From positions 14,385,918 to 14,449,917 of the forward strand of contig BROE01000020.1 in assembly GCA_036571765.1 (NCBI GenBank): a DNA stretch of 64,000 nt, written 5' to 3'. The position numbers and the translations under genes were made by a program. The DNA is from Plecoglossus altivelis. Its lineage: Eukaryota; Chordata; Actinopteri; Osmeriformes; Plecoglossidae. Under the pieces are notes generated by a model. That model saw nothing but the letters and a program-made list of their open reading frames with translations, was not told the DNA's origin and ran no database searches. Below, piece after piece: positions 49,561 through 63,000 of the stretch (its first letter is position 1; each line of letters opens with the position of its first letter).

Positions 49561-49962
49561 TCTTCCAAAACAACCTCTGCTCTGTGTCAGCGGTACTTGA
49601 CGTAATCAGACAGATGTTCAGGACACGCCCTGAGGACTAAGCTGTGTCATTTTCGAATATGTTTATGAACACGTGTAAGGGATTAATACAAATATACGGT
49701 ATGAAACTGCGGTATTGAGGGGGAGGGGGATTGAGTTAACCGTAAAAAAATAAGGTTACCACAACCTGGATCCTGATTCCTGTCTAGACATACCTTACGT
49801 TAAGCGCCGGTTATACGTCATTACGTGAAAATGAATGAAGCGTCATCCTTCCTTCGTTTGCAGGCAGCTTTGTAGAGCTGCGCGCGGCCTTAGTTTGCGT
49901 CTCTTCTTTTTCTGTATCAATTAAACAATATATCCAGTAATCCTTCCTTCATATCACTAACC
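49561..49962. promoter_or_regulatory. rab7a-rpn1 bidirectional promoter
   Basis: Head-to-head start region. It contains TGACGTAA at 49598-49605, TACGTCA followed by TTACGTGA at 49814-49828 (CRE/ATF or UPRE-like ACGT cores) and a GCGCGCGGCC patch near 49,880. A pyrimidine-rich tract (CTCTTCTTTTTCTG) precedes the rpn1 ATG by about 50 bases. Confidence 0.55.
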
Positions 49963-52900
49963 ATGGCTCAAAAGAACCGTCTTCTAGGCTGTATATATCT
50001 TCTGGTTATCACCGCACTAGGCCAGCGAGTGGCAGCCAACGGGTTAGTCAACGATGAGGTGAAACGGACGGTGGATCTTAGCACTCATCTTGCTAAGATA
50101 ACAGCGGAGATTGTTCTTTCAAACCAGGGCGACTCTGCCGTACAAACCTTTATTTTGGCAGTAGAGCCAGATCTAGTTTCACACCTTGCGTACATCGGAG
50201 CTTCGGTAAGTGAATTATACATTATTTGCCTGACAGATATTAGTGAGCTAACGCGAACTTGCTAGAGTAGCTAGTTAGTTAGCTAGCTTGGCTTTGCAAA
50301 TACATATCTGTATTAACCAAGCCAAAGCAAAGGTTTGCAAAAACTGTCATGTGAAATATCTGTCTGCATCCCATGGAGGTCATACATCGATTTGCACTGT
50401 TGTAAATGCACATCGACGTTAAAACCTTCTTAAACGTGTTGGTAAGCTTTCTTAACGTGGTTAGCTCGTATGCACGTCGTAGCTTTGCATTTGCTCTTGT
50501 CTTTTATTGTGTGCAAACAATTTATTTTATTCGAGACGCGTTACTTAGATGAAAATACGCTCATTGCATTAGCCAACAAGGTAAATGTATGAAGGCGTTT
50601 TGGTCGTGGAACGTTCTGATTGGCATTATGAGGCGAGCGAGCGCGCTTCCGCAATGCACAAATTGTCAGTGGCCGAATGACACGTAGTAGGCGCTAAGCA
50701 ATGCTACTTCCGTGTTCACCACACTCCTGATGAATATTTGGAAGGTTATACTATAGTGCTCAGATTTTAAATGTTACAATGCAAATACTTGCTTGCACTG
50801 GTGAGAGAGGTTGTAACCATATACATTCTGTACCTGATTAAGGTTCTTTAAATGTATTTTCTGCATTCTGTGTACCTCAATGATGATCACCTTGGGCATG
50901 GTCTAAAATAAATTTCTAGTTGATTTAGAGTTAGGCTTACCTAAGTGTCTTTTCCAGGTGAAAGGTGATGAAGAGGAGGATGGCATTCTGGAACTCAAAC
51001 AGACAACACTTCAGGGTCAAAGGTACACCCCCCCTCAACATTTAACAGCATTAGTTCTTTTAAGGAATGTTGTGGTTCTCCTTACCAGCCCTTTTATGAT
51101 TTATCTACAGTGGGGAGTTCTATAAGGTGCAGTTGCCCTCTAGTCTGGCAAGTGGCGCTAAACTCCGGGTGAAGGTGGAGACGGTCTTCAGCCATGTTCT
51201 GAAGCCCTTCCCCAGTCACATCACTCAGGCTGAGAGGCAACTGGTGGTGTTCCAGGGGAACCACTACCTCTACTCTCCCTACCCCACACGTAGCCAGACC
51301 ACCCGTGTCCGTCTGGCCTCCAAGACTGTTGAGAGCTACACAAAGCTGGGTAACCCCAGCAAGAACGATGAGGTCATTGAGTATGGACCGTTCCGTGACA
51401 TCGGAGCCTTCAGTGAGGTATAGCTTCTAAGGACCCTGTTTCATATAGAGACATAGACTGACTGGTAAACATATCCATAGATATATGGCTAGAGAGATTC
51501 CTGAGCTATACAAATATCTTTGCCTGTTTTCTTATGGTCTTGTATTATTGTTTATGTTGTTCATTTTAGGATGCCATGAAGGTCCATTATGAGAACAACA
51601 GCCCCTTCCTTACCATAAGCAGCATCACCCGCACCATTGAGGTCTCTCACTGGGGCAACATCGCTGTGGAAGAGACCATTGACTTGAGACACACAGGGGC
51701 GTCTCTGAAAGGGCCTTTCTCACGGTATGACTACCAGCGACAGTCAGACAGTGGCATCTCATCCGTCAAGTCCTTCAAGGTAAGCTGAACATCAGAAAGG
51801 TCTGTTGTTGTCCTAATAGGGTAGAATCTGTGCAGATTGCATGGTAACTGCTTGTCTCCCTCTTCCACAGACCATCCTTCCTGCCTCTGCTCAGGATGTG
51901 TACTACCGGGATGAGATTGGCAACATCTCCACCTCCCACCTCCAGATTCTTGAAGACTCAGTAGAGGTTGAGGTCCGACCCCGCTTTCCTTTGTTCGGTG
52001 GCTGGAAGACTCATTATATCATCGGCTACAATCTGCCCAGCTATGAGTACCTCTACACTTTAGGTGAGTTTTTAATGTCCTGCTATGAGCTTGGATCCCT
52101 GTGGTCATTCTTATCCAGTTCAACTGAAGGCTAATGTCAGCGGTTTTTGTAACCTACTTTGTGACCCTCAGGTGACCAGTATGCTCTAAAGATGAGGCTT
52201 GTAGACCATGTATATGATGACCAGGTCATCGACTCCCTCACTGTGAAGCTCATCCTTCCAGAGGGGGCCAGGTAAGCATATGTGTTGTGTGTTTTTGACA
52301 TTTACTTCAACAATTCTTGTTTTATTGTCCATATTTGTTCTAATGTGCTTAATGTTCATCCTTAGGAACATCCATGTGGACACCCCCTACCCCATTGACC
52401 GTATTCCTGACCAGCTGCACTACACCTACTTGGACACGTTTGGCCGTCCAGTCCTGGTAGCCTCCAAGAACAACTTGGTGGAACAGCACATCCAGGATGT
52501 AGTGGTAAGTGGAGTTTAAACTAGACTTTCCTGTAGGTCGTACAAGAAATTCTGTCACTCTTCTGGGGGTAGTGATTCAGCCTAACAACCTGATGGCTAA
52601 AGAACACCAGAAAACAAAGTTATGCATGTCAGATATATGACTAGATACTGGTATACTCTCTACCAACTACACAGACGCTTGATGGTAGATGGTAGATTGC
52701 TCTCTGTAGGTAATTTGTCAATGACGAAAGGCCTTCAGATATATTGCAACCTCAGGCGGTGAGCTCACAGGCTGTCTTTAGGATTTGGGCTGGGTGGGAT
52801 TGAAGGAACGTGTTGATTAGATGGAGACTTGATCTGGACTGAGTTGTTGTGATGTATCCATCCAAACAGGGCCTCGTAATTATATAATGTTTTTCCTTTC

Positions 52901-53830
52901 ACCCCTCAGGTCCACTATAATTTCAATAAAATCCTGATGCTGCAAGAGCCTCTGTTGGTGGTAGGAGCCTTCTACATCCTGTTCTTCACTGTCATCATCT
53001 ATGTACGCCTGGACTTTGCCATTACAAAGGTACACCAATCAACCTGTTACTGTTTCCAATACATATATATTGTACATTTTCAAACGTTTACTTGATTTCA
53101 ACATCAACTTCCACTGCTGTGATATCTGCCTATGTTCTGGGATAGGACCCTGCTGCTGAGGTGCGCATGAAGGTGGCCTCCATCACAGAGCAGGTTCTCA
53201 CTCTGGTGAACAAGCGCCTGGGGCTGTACCGCCACATGGACGAGGTTGTGAACCGCTACAAGCAGTCCAGGGACACTGGGGCCTTGAACAGTGGCCGCAA
53301 GACTCTGGAGGCAGACCACCGCACGCTCACCAACGACATCAGCTCTTTGCAAGCCCGTCTGAAAGCCGAGGGCTCTGACCTCGCCGACAAGGTAAGAAGA
53401 GCGGTCGTGTGGCGTACTCTAAGAATCACTTACTTTTTGCAAATATACAACCCTGAAGAACATGAGTTTAGTTATTAATCCCTATATTGTGTTCTTGTAA
53501 ATGTGCGACCCTGAAGAAAATGAGTTCAGTTACTAATATTCATGTTGTTTTAAGTATAGTTTAAATTATTGCATACTCGTGTGTTGTTTAGTTTCTACAC
53601 AGCAACAGTCTGGGCTAGTAGTTTGAACTTGTGCCGTGTGTTCTCAGGTAGGTGAGGTGCAGAAGCTGGATGGTCAGGTGAAGGAGCTGGTATGTCGCTC
53701 CTGCCAGGAGGCGGAGCGTCTGGTGGCAGGAAAGGTGAAGAAGGAAGCTTACATCGAGAATGAGAAGGGCCTAGCCAGCAAGAGACAGGAGCTGATCACT
53801 CGCATTGACAGCCTCTTGGATGCTCTCTGA
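49963..53830 (+). CDS. rpn1: Ribophorin I, oligosaccharyltransferase subunit 1
   Basis: Type I ER membrane subunit of the oligosaccharyltransferase complex that N-glycosylates nascent proteins at the translocon. Ten coding exons give 601 aa (human 607): 49963-50205, 50958-51022, 51111-51417, 51570-51779, 51871-52063, 52172-52271, 52366-52504, 52910-53029, 53146-53391, 53648-53830. An N-terminal signal peptide (RLLGCIYLLVITALGQRVAA) precedes the lumenal region with FQGNHYLYSPYPT, VSHWGNIAVEETIDL, FPLFGGWKTHYIIGYN and LPEGARNIHVDTPYP. One membrane span (LLVVGAFYILFFTVIIYV, about residues 430-450) follows, then a cytosolic helical tail rich in Lys/Glu. The chosen ATG sits in a good context (ACCATGG). 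Confidence 0.98.
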
Positions 53831-54640
53831 ATACAAATACACAAACAAGTATCTCCATACACACACATACAAACACCACCTTTGTATGTAGAACCTGCCC
53901 TGCAGTCACTGTAGAAATATAGTTTCAAGCAAAACACTTTTGTACGCACTCATTCTTCATCCTCTGAGAACCACAGAAAGTACACATGCTAAGTAACCTG
54001 TAAGTGTGTAAAACACTGGTGCCTTTGTGCCTAGCCAGAAAAATGCTTTGCACTACAGTGACCCTTTCTCACCTTGCAACGCATTTCACATGTTAAACTG
54101 CACCTGTGTTAACTTTTCTGCTATCTCTTGAGTGGATAAATCATTTTCATATTTCAATTTGGAGTCCTATTATTCTGTATGTTCATGATTGTAAAAAAAC
54201 TTTTTGTATTTTCTTTTTGTTCTTCCAAGGGTTTCCCTTACATGTTGTATTTTTAAGGGTGAAAAATAAGAAATAACAGTACCTGAGGTGCCCCCATTTG
54301 AGTAATATGGCACCGATCTTTATTATCCGTTTTTGAATTACAATCATTTAACGCTACTTGCCCTTCTTCAATACTGTATGTTTGAACAAATGTGAGGCTC
54401 TGACATAAAGATTCCAAACCCAAAGGATTCATGTCTCCTATACTTGTGTACACCATGCCACACTGATATTATAGAACTTAAGTTTCATCGTTTTGTTTGG
54501 GAAGTTGTCTGTCCTCATGATATTGTTGAATGAACGAGTGAGGAAGGGTATGGGCTAATGGAAGATGTGGAATATGTATGTGTACATCCAGAGGTAAAAG
54601 GAAAACGGGGAAATAAACTGAATTTGAAATAAAAATTTAA
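53831..54640 (+). other. rpn1: rpn1 3' UTR
   Basis: Non-coding, ending with AATAAA at 54612-54617 and a second AATAAA about 15 bases on. No other feature is seen. Confidence 0.75.
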
Positions 54641-55589
54641 AACATGATAATTCAGTTGTGGATGTTTCCCATATTTAACGCTGTAGACGTTTATTAGCTT
54701 TAGTCAATCGTTAGTATGATTCCCTGAGATGCATTGGATCACCACTAAGTGGTGCTCTTGCTCTTTCTGCATCATATGGCGGCCGAACGGCCTCTTCAGC
54801 ATAGTTGCCTGCTCCCAGTATACAACATTAAAATGTATGCTCGCCAATACTGTATTTGTATGTGAGCTCAAGATTAGTTGCTAGTGACATTGACACAGCT
54901 TCACATAAATTGTCATGAGAAATTTCATTTATGGTCCCACCATAACTACAGGTCTTCCTTTCTGCACCATCATTATAGGGGGTTTTCAGCACACAATGTT
55001 GCTTTGTAGCCTTCTAACTGGGAACCTAATGAAAAGAGAACACACCTAGCAACCTCACAGAAACAGCTCCAGCAGAGTAGCACCCAGCCGCCCTTATAGG
55101 AGGAGACCCGCCCTATCTACAATTAGACCTCGGGACAAACAGGAGATGAGACATGGGTTACTCTGAGGTCACTGCTTTCCCTCATGGGTCACAAGAGGCC
55201 ACACTAGGTCATTTCCTGTGCCATGGTAACAGACTCCGCTCTAGACGCCATGATAAGGTTAGCATATTGTACATGCCACACAATAATCATTCTGAAAATA
55301 CACAGTAGAGGAAGGCCAAGACAATGTCTGTTAGCACTGATGCTCTGTGGCAATGAAAGGCAGCACAATAGCTTTTTTGTTTGAGTGTTTGTGCTCCACT
55401 GGAGATTTGCAGTCAGGGCTGGGAGACCCCCGTGGTGTATCATTCTCACACCGCTACTACGGAGAGCTTTAGATGCCACACCTTCCCACTTTCGATTGCA
55501 AAATGTTGACCAAATGTACCATTGCTACCTGCCACACATTCAGTAATAATTTTTCAGTTCCAGGTATTTTTTATCTGAGTCCGAAACAG

Positions 55590-55720
55590 TGGAGAGAGAC
55601 AGGAAATTTAAGGGAGGACATGCAGGAAATGGCCCAGGCTGGATTCAAACTCGAGCCCCTGCCGTAAGGCCGTAGGGTACATGACATCTGCACTTGACGA
55701 TAAAGCCACTAGGCCACTGC
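55590..55720. repeat. Decayed tRNA-derived SINE-like fragment
   Basis: GGACATGCAGGAAATGGCCC, then GGATTCAAACTCGAGCCCC, a pol III B-box-like segment, then AAGCCACTAGGCCACTGCAG resemble teleost repeats derived from a tRNA 3' half. Ends and target duplication are not clear. Confidence 0.45.
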
Positions 55721-58700
55721 AGTCACATTTCTCAATTACACAAATACCTATGTATATTTACTAATATCACATTCAATTCAGCAGTAAAAGCTAACTATAA
55801 GTCTCCTGAGAAAGAGCTTAATGTACAGTTCAATTCTTCATGCCGTTTGACATTCTGGTACACGTAATAGGGCATCTTGCCTCAGTAGTGTCTGACAAAA
55901 TATTTGCACAGTTTTGTTGCCGTTTGATGCATGTGGTGAATTGCGGTGAGTACACATTGGTTATGTACTGTATGTTCTGTTAGGTTGTGTTTTTTGCTGT
56001 CACGACATGTGATTACCGGTCCCATCAGGGTTGCGGTTGAGCTGTTGGTAAAAGCGGAGGAAAATACAGTTTGAACCGGAATTCATGAACAGCACTGTAT
56101 CCTGATGTGGCTAACTGAGAGCAGAGACACACCGGTATGTGTGTGTGTGTTTGATGGTGTGAGTGTGTAATGGTGTGTGTGTTTATGTGTGGGGGAAGGC
56201 TGATTGGGGGGTGGGGTAAGGTGCACCATGTGGTTGGCCTGTCATAGTCTCTCTAGTTAGGATTATTCTCTCCTTCTCTTGGATTGTTGCAGTACTATAG
56301 TGCAAGCATGTTCATTTGTGTATCACAACTACTGAATGTGCAAACATCTGAACCAAATGTTAGAAATATTTTGGGAAATCCAGTGAACTGTGGTGTGATG
56401 AGTTATTATGTGCAGGCTTTTATTTGCACGATCGATCTAATCTTGTGTCTCTTTTACTCTCCCTGTCTTTCACACACGCATACACACACACTTGCACACG
56501 CACACACACACAGTCCCTACAGAGACACCCGTTGAAGAACAATATCCAGCACTGAGGAGCCTTCATATTGCATGCTCATAAATCACTTAGACAGAGGCAC
56601 CACCCTCACTGCCCCATCTTCATAAGACACGTGCATACACACAAATATATGCACACCCGTATGAATTTGCAAAATATACAAAATCCAAATGTGCGTGAAC
56701 ACACAAAATTAAACCAACAGGCTCACTTGAACTAGACTTGAGGAACAAAAATCAAGGCTACAACGGTCAGCCTTGTTCTAAGTCCCACTTCAACTCTCTG
56801 TTTTAGCCATTCCGGAGTGACAGGACTGGGGCTGGGGGGAGCAGGGGACAGGTGGATGAAAGTGGACCAGACCTGGCCCTGCATCCTTGGCAGGTGGCAG
56901 GTGTGATTGTGGTGGGTGCAGGCGTGCAAGGGCGAGGAAGAAAAGCACAAAGGGAGCGTCTGTAGCCTCCTTGCAGCTGCAGGGGGTGGAGAAAAATATG
57001 GCTGACAGATAGACAGAAGAGGGGAAGGAAAGCACAGAGAAAGAGAGATGGAGATGGACTTCAAACAGAGGATTGTGTCAAGGGTGAGAACAGATGCATT
57101 CTTGTCTCGGAAAGAGGTGATGGATCAAGGCAGGGCTGGTCAATGGACTGCAGCAGGATAACCGTTTTAAACTGTCATGTGAATGTAAACAAATAACACA
57201 CTACTTAGTCTAAAAGTCCATGTGCTGCCTGCATTTAAGCTATTGTCTGTAATGATGTCAGACTGTCTCTCCTCTTTCTGTATGGATTTGTATCAGTGAG
57301 ACAGTAATCCTCTTGCCCTCCCCCTGTTATGTGTAACTGTCCACAGCTCCCACTAAGACCCCCTGATCTCTGCCACATGGCGCTCCATCAAAGCGCTGCT
57401 GGTCATGCCTTGAAAGAGAAGTTTTGCCAAAAGGGAAAAAAATCTCCCAGTTAGCTCATATACCCCTGTAGGAAAAGCAAAGGGATTGTTGCTAATTTTT
57501 ATATAATCACTGCAAAATGTGTGAAAGAGTCATTGCATTTGTAAAAGTGAGTGATTGAAATCAAGCGGCTCACACAGCCCTTCACAGGCAGGCAGTACAG
57601 ATGCACACACACACACACTTCCTTCTCCCTCTATCAGTCCTGATTAGACTGACAAGGGCACTTCCCATTGGCGGTGAGAGTGGCCCTCTCCTTTCCAGGG
57701 CAGCCAATTTCCCCTGCTCTAGAGCTGATAGGAAACTTGGATTGTTCACTGAGCTCAGGAGAGACCAAGAAATGTTTTTCTTTTCACACTTGGTGTAAAT
57801 CTCTACTTTTACTTATTTTTTCTTCAAATTCTCAAACTAGATTTACCCAATTGTTTCTTGGAATATGTCCATGAGAGAGGATAAAATTATGCAAAAAAAG
57901 TTGGCTGTAACTCAGTGGTCAGGAAGTGTCCTATCTAGGTGTTGACATCTAGTTGCTGGATCACTGTTAAGGTATACTGTCTGATTTCTCAAGCCACTCT
58001 CCTCTTCACAACTTCTCTAATTATCCACTTCTACATACGTACACAAACCCTGAGATGTTATTATACTGTGGTGGGAGGGGTTTGGCGCAAGCTAAGATAT
58101 TCTAGTCATCTTATTGCGTGACACTGTATGGTGTGTGGATAACGTTGAGACATATTAAGGTAACGTTAGAAAGATTGGCTTGAAAAGTGGCAAGTTAGCC
58201 AACAGGAAAAAAAACCCTCTGCTCTCTCCACCCAGCGTTGGTTGGCCCTCCCAGAGCAAACACTTCCTGTCAGACCTTCACTCTCTTCCTGTCCAGCCAC
58301 AGGGAATCCCAGCAGGAACATTCCTTATGTCCTTCTAGTACTATAAGTAGGCCTACTCGCTCACTTTTTCGCTCCGTCACTGTTTTTTCTGTGTTTATGT
58401 CTGTCTCTGTGCCCGCTTCTCTTTCTTGTAAGTGTCTTTGTTCCTTCCTGTTATTCCCTTACTTCTTTCATCGGACCACCAGAGGTCCCTGCATAACAGC
58501 ATATTGACTCCATTGTGTAGTCCTACGTCAACCAGCAAGAGATATCCATGTGAGAAACTGAAGGCATACCTTCCCCAGTCTAAGAGGTATAATTAATGTA
58601 AACTAAATGACTAGTTTACATAAAATCGCATTGGTGCACAAATACCACTTAAACAATATAATTGTGTTAGGAGCATTAGGTTTATGATGTCGAATGAAGT

Positions 58701-59859
58701 GACATCGTTGCGTTGTATGAATATGGCTTCACGACTACGGGGGAAATGCCAGGTTTCATGACTTTGTGTATGACCTTTTCGGAAGGAGAGTTAATCCCGG
58801 CATATAATAGACCCTGGTGCCGATATGGAAAACTGCTGCTCCGTTATCTTAGTTGTCCGGGAGACCATCGGAGCATGCAGGGTCGGTGGAAATACCTTAT
58901 TAAACGAAGAGTTTGTCTGATTTGAAAAAAAGCATTTTTTGCCTTGAGTGTCACTCATAAATACTGTATCATCAAGTGGAGACCTGTTTTCGGTTTTCTG
59001 TTTCATGTTGGGTAGAAAGATTTGCAGCAGAGAATTAATGAATAATTTTGTAGGTCTAGGCCCAGGCCTATATCCCAGAATAGTGAAGTAACATGAAGGG
59101 ATCACAGGAGTGCAAACTGTTTAATTGTTTGTGTATTCAAATATAAAATATTTATTTCATTATTCGATATCAAGTGCAATCACAAAATACATAATGAGGT
59201 AAATGTTTTAGAAAGTTGGCGCATCTGTTCGCAAATCTGGCTAAAGGACGAGCCTATTGCACTTTTATTGCTACTGCCCGTGTTGTCATCTACCTGGTGG
59301 GATGGGCTAATGATAATGTATTAGACTAAGAATGAAAACGCATCATCCATTCTTGTTATCATTATAGTCATCAGGATGTCATAAATCATTGATATTGGTA
59401 TCATTTCAGGGAGCACGGCATAACGCTTCAGAGCTATCTGAGTTGCTTAACATAATGTGATAGTAAGAGGCTAATACTGAAAGAAACCGATTTCTTTTCT
59501 CAAATCAAAACACTAACTTTTGGTGCGGTGCACGAAAACATCGTCCATTTCGTTGATATTGCCGCCACGAGGAGACAGGACTAATCAATAAGATAACCAT
59601 CATGTCAGTTCACAGTGATATGTGTTTAATAAAGCCTGCATTGATATGTAAAGGATGTAGGCTATACCAAGGGCCTACTTCATAACCACCCTAAACACCA
59701 TTGGAGCTAATATTGGCTCAAAAAGTGCGTGAAATGTGTACATATTTCTCATTGCCTGAGCCTATCTGTCTCTATCAAGCTATGTGATCTCCGCCCCCCC
59801 AACCGCCTCCCCCACAAATGATGCATTAGATGCATTGAATGTATTTGTTGTGCAAGTTT

Positions 59860-60060
59860 GAAAAGGCTGCGATAATCTGGGAGAGGGAGATAAGGAACAC
59901 CAATTTATTCAGCGGCACTTTGGACCCCGCTTCCATCCTCGGTCGGTGCTGACACCCCCAGCAGTTTGCTGATAACGATTAGGCCATTTATTATCTTCAC
60001 AGAGAACAAAGATTGCTTAGTGCCGATGAAATATTACCCCCGGTGATAATCAGAAGAAGA
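59860..60060. promoter_or_regulatory. Candidate GATA-rich enhancer
   Basis: Five GATA cores within 180 bases: GATAAT at 59871, AGATAAG at 59888-59894, TGATAA at 59970-59975, TTATCT at 59991-59996 (minus AGATAA) and TGATAA at about 60044. Between them are TGCTGAC (MARE half site), ACACCCCC (KLF/CACCC) and AACAAAG (SOX-like). The local text is less A/T-monotonous than the surroundings. Function is inference. Confidence 0.3.
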
Positions 60061-63000
60061 AGGGCCTTGGTATCTAATGCAGCATCCATATAATATTAAC
60101 GCTAAGACAGTTCACAAAACCGTCTTGCAGAAAATGTTTATGTTCTAGTCTATAGGCATATAGCCTAATGTGTGGGCTAGGCTGTAACAAAATAAAATCT
60201 TGCGCCTAAAGGGTATAGCCCACTAGCCTACATAAACCTTTTTTGGAAGGTTAATCCTAAATGCTTCATATGACAAGGTTCATAACGGCATCACAACAAA
60301 AATAATATGCGACTAGGTCTCACACATGGCTTGTAAGGCCTTACTAATAATACAATACATCGTAATATTATGAGTTGGCCAGTTTACTGCTACCCAGCCT
60401 TACGTTTTGATTTGAGCAAAGATGCATCTTTGTTTCCATTTTAAGAATGGTGTTCCTATTTCAATTAGCTGATGTAGCCTAACTTACATATATATTTACA
60501 ATTACGAACATGGATTTTTGTTTTTGTGCTTTTTGTTCAGTATTGTATTAAAGTCATATTAATAGTAACAAATTATGCGCTAATCTTGAGAGAGCATTCA
60601 ATCAGAATTGATGAACTTGATGGACTTTCGTTTAGACAACAACTTTTATATCTGATTTTAAAAAATAAGGCTTTTCGGACCCACAGTATGAATTATCACG
60701 TTTTCTCTCTCTTTCGTTGTTTGTTAAGAATATCTTATGTAGATCTACGTTTATTCAGACAATATTGTTAAGAATATCAATTTGATAAGTTAATTCTCTT
60801 TGAAACGACGACAACCACTGGAAATGTACGCGTGGCTTTCAGTGGCAGTGCACTGATTGCATTCAACTTAATTCAATTAATCCTGTCAGAGTTCACATTT
60901 TCTTTAACTAAGCTCTGTTTTCTCTTTTTGTGTGTGTGCACTCTAGGGGACACGAGCCCGGGATGCAGCAGTCCTTGCGCCTTTGCACCTGCCTCGCTTC
61001 AGCGGCAGTGCGCCAGCCCAGGTCGCGTGCTGGAGATTTTGTGGCTTTGCATGTTTTAAAAGTTTCTGTTAATGTGTGGAACAGAAAAAAACGGGAGGAG
61101 GGATGGTCGATCACAGCGTTCCGAGTTTTTATTCTTTAACACATTAATAAACTCAATGGGTGGGTAAGGAATTCAATCTGATAGAAGTCAGACCTCTCAG
61201 TTAATTTAATCTATAAGACTCAAAAATAAGAAATAGGCTTGACAGTTATGTGTAAGTGACAATTGGTCTAGATAACCTAAGCACTCAAAATCTGACGGTA
61301 AAAGAGATACTCTTAGATACTCTTATTTCACAAAAGTAATTATTGTTAACAACATTCATTTAGGCTTATTTATTTACATTAAAAGGACTGATAAGGACTA
61401 TAAGCTTGTTGAAACGGAATGCATTCATCTCCGGCCATAAAAGTGACCATCAGTTATGTGACTTGGAGTTTCTAAGTGACAGTCAACTATGTCTCAGTTT
61501 AACAGCCAATATTATCAGATATTTCCAGAGTCCAGAAAAATGTACCATCAACGGAAGACGGAGTAGCCTAGCTATTGGCGCAGCCTTACATTGCCACAGC
61601 CCCTTAGGCCTGTTGGATTTTCTTCTCTCACTTTTTCTAGGGGTTGAAAATAGAGTAAACGAACAGCATGCGAGTGATGGACTGGCTGTAACAGCCTTGT
61701 TGTCCTACTTCAAGACCGAGCGGCATGCATTTAGCCTTGACACCCTCTCTAAACACGCTTCTTCTGGCAGTTGTCCACATCTAACAATTTATCAGAAAAC
61801 GCGATAAACATACTAATATATGGGCGTACGAGAGCTTGTACCGAAACACTTTGAACCGAGCTTACTTTTTCAAAGAGTAGGCTAATTTAACAGCGCTCAG
61901 ACAGCGCTGCGCGAGACTAGGATGTGGCCGTCTTGATCAACGCGTTGGTTTCCAGCACAACCACGAAGTAAGTGACACGCAAATGCCGTTAAATGAATGG
62001 ATAGTCTGTCTTAGATGGTGTAACTTTGTGTCTTTCTAATCACAGTAGCAGTCACACATTTCCCAAATTAAATAAGTTGATAACATTTAGATGGACAAGC
62101 CTGTACGCAAATAATTGCATATGCGTCACAGTAATAAACTATGGTCAAAAATTGTAGATCTTCTGTATAATATATGTGCATTATCCATCGTAGATTCCGC
62201 TAAACTTCTCGATAGCCATTGGACAAGAAATATGCCTTTTAGCCTAGGTATGTGTGAGAGACATGCACCATCCGAGTAATGCAGCTGTAACAAATGTGAA
62301 GCTGTCTATATTATCTTCAATTATGTTCCATTCGACAATGTAGTTTTGTTTGTCTTGATCAGGCTACACCAGACTTTTACCGGCACATGCAAATACGCAT
62401 TTACTAGTATGGGGCGCGTGCGCCACAATGTGTCTGTATTGTGATTGTGTGTCGTTCTACCTGAAGAGTTAATCACTTTATTTGGTGAATGTTTAACTCA
62501 GGTGTTGGGCACCTGATCATCCTAAACGTCCGGGAAGTATACAACAATTTTACTTAGGCTATTTTAAAAAAATATGTCGGCCAAAGTAATGGGATAGTGA
62601 CAACATGTCATTCAGAGGTAGGGTATTTCTTGACTATAACCAATAAACTCTCCGTCAATTTATTGTTAAAAAAAAATCGATATCAGTGTAATTACAGGGA
62701 AATATGCCTCCACCGCTGTTGATCACGTTCAGGATGGACTCGGTGTGCTTGTGTCTATAGCCCCTCAGTGGCCTAGCTCGATCTAATTACCCGTGAGTAA
62801 GGACAATAATGCTTCAGCTGGTTTGTGTCATTCTCCTCTCACTGGTTCTGCTTATCTTCACAAACCCCTCTGTGGCTCCCCTCCCCTTCTCCCCTCACCC
62901 TTCATCCCAGAATAATGAAAGCTAAACTATGGAAAAGAGAACAAGCAGGTAGAGAAAGACAACCTTGATTCTTAATAGCACACCGTACAATGGCTTCTCT

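Noticed and set aside
52670..52760. snoRNA-like TGATG ... CTGA spacing in rpn1 intron 7
   Set aside because: Boxes do not fit the C/D consensus spacing and no terminal stem is seen.
58713..58925. 70-codon plus-strand frame in the gene-free flank
   Set aside because: No recognisable motif; noted only because the DNA there is less A/T-rich than its surroundings.
61406..61807. 133-codon plus-strand frame near the right end
   Set aside because: Composition and content match no family. It has no splice partner and no coding-like codon bias; it may be part of an untranslated or regulatory region.
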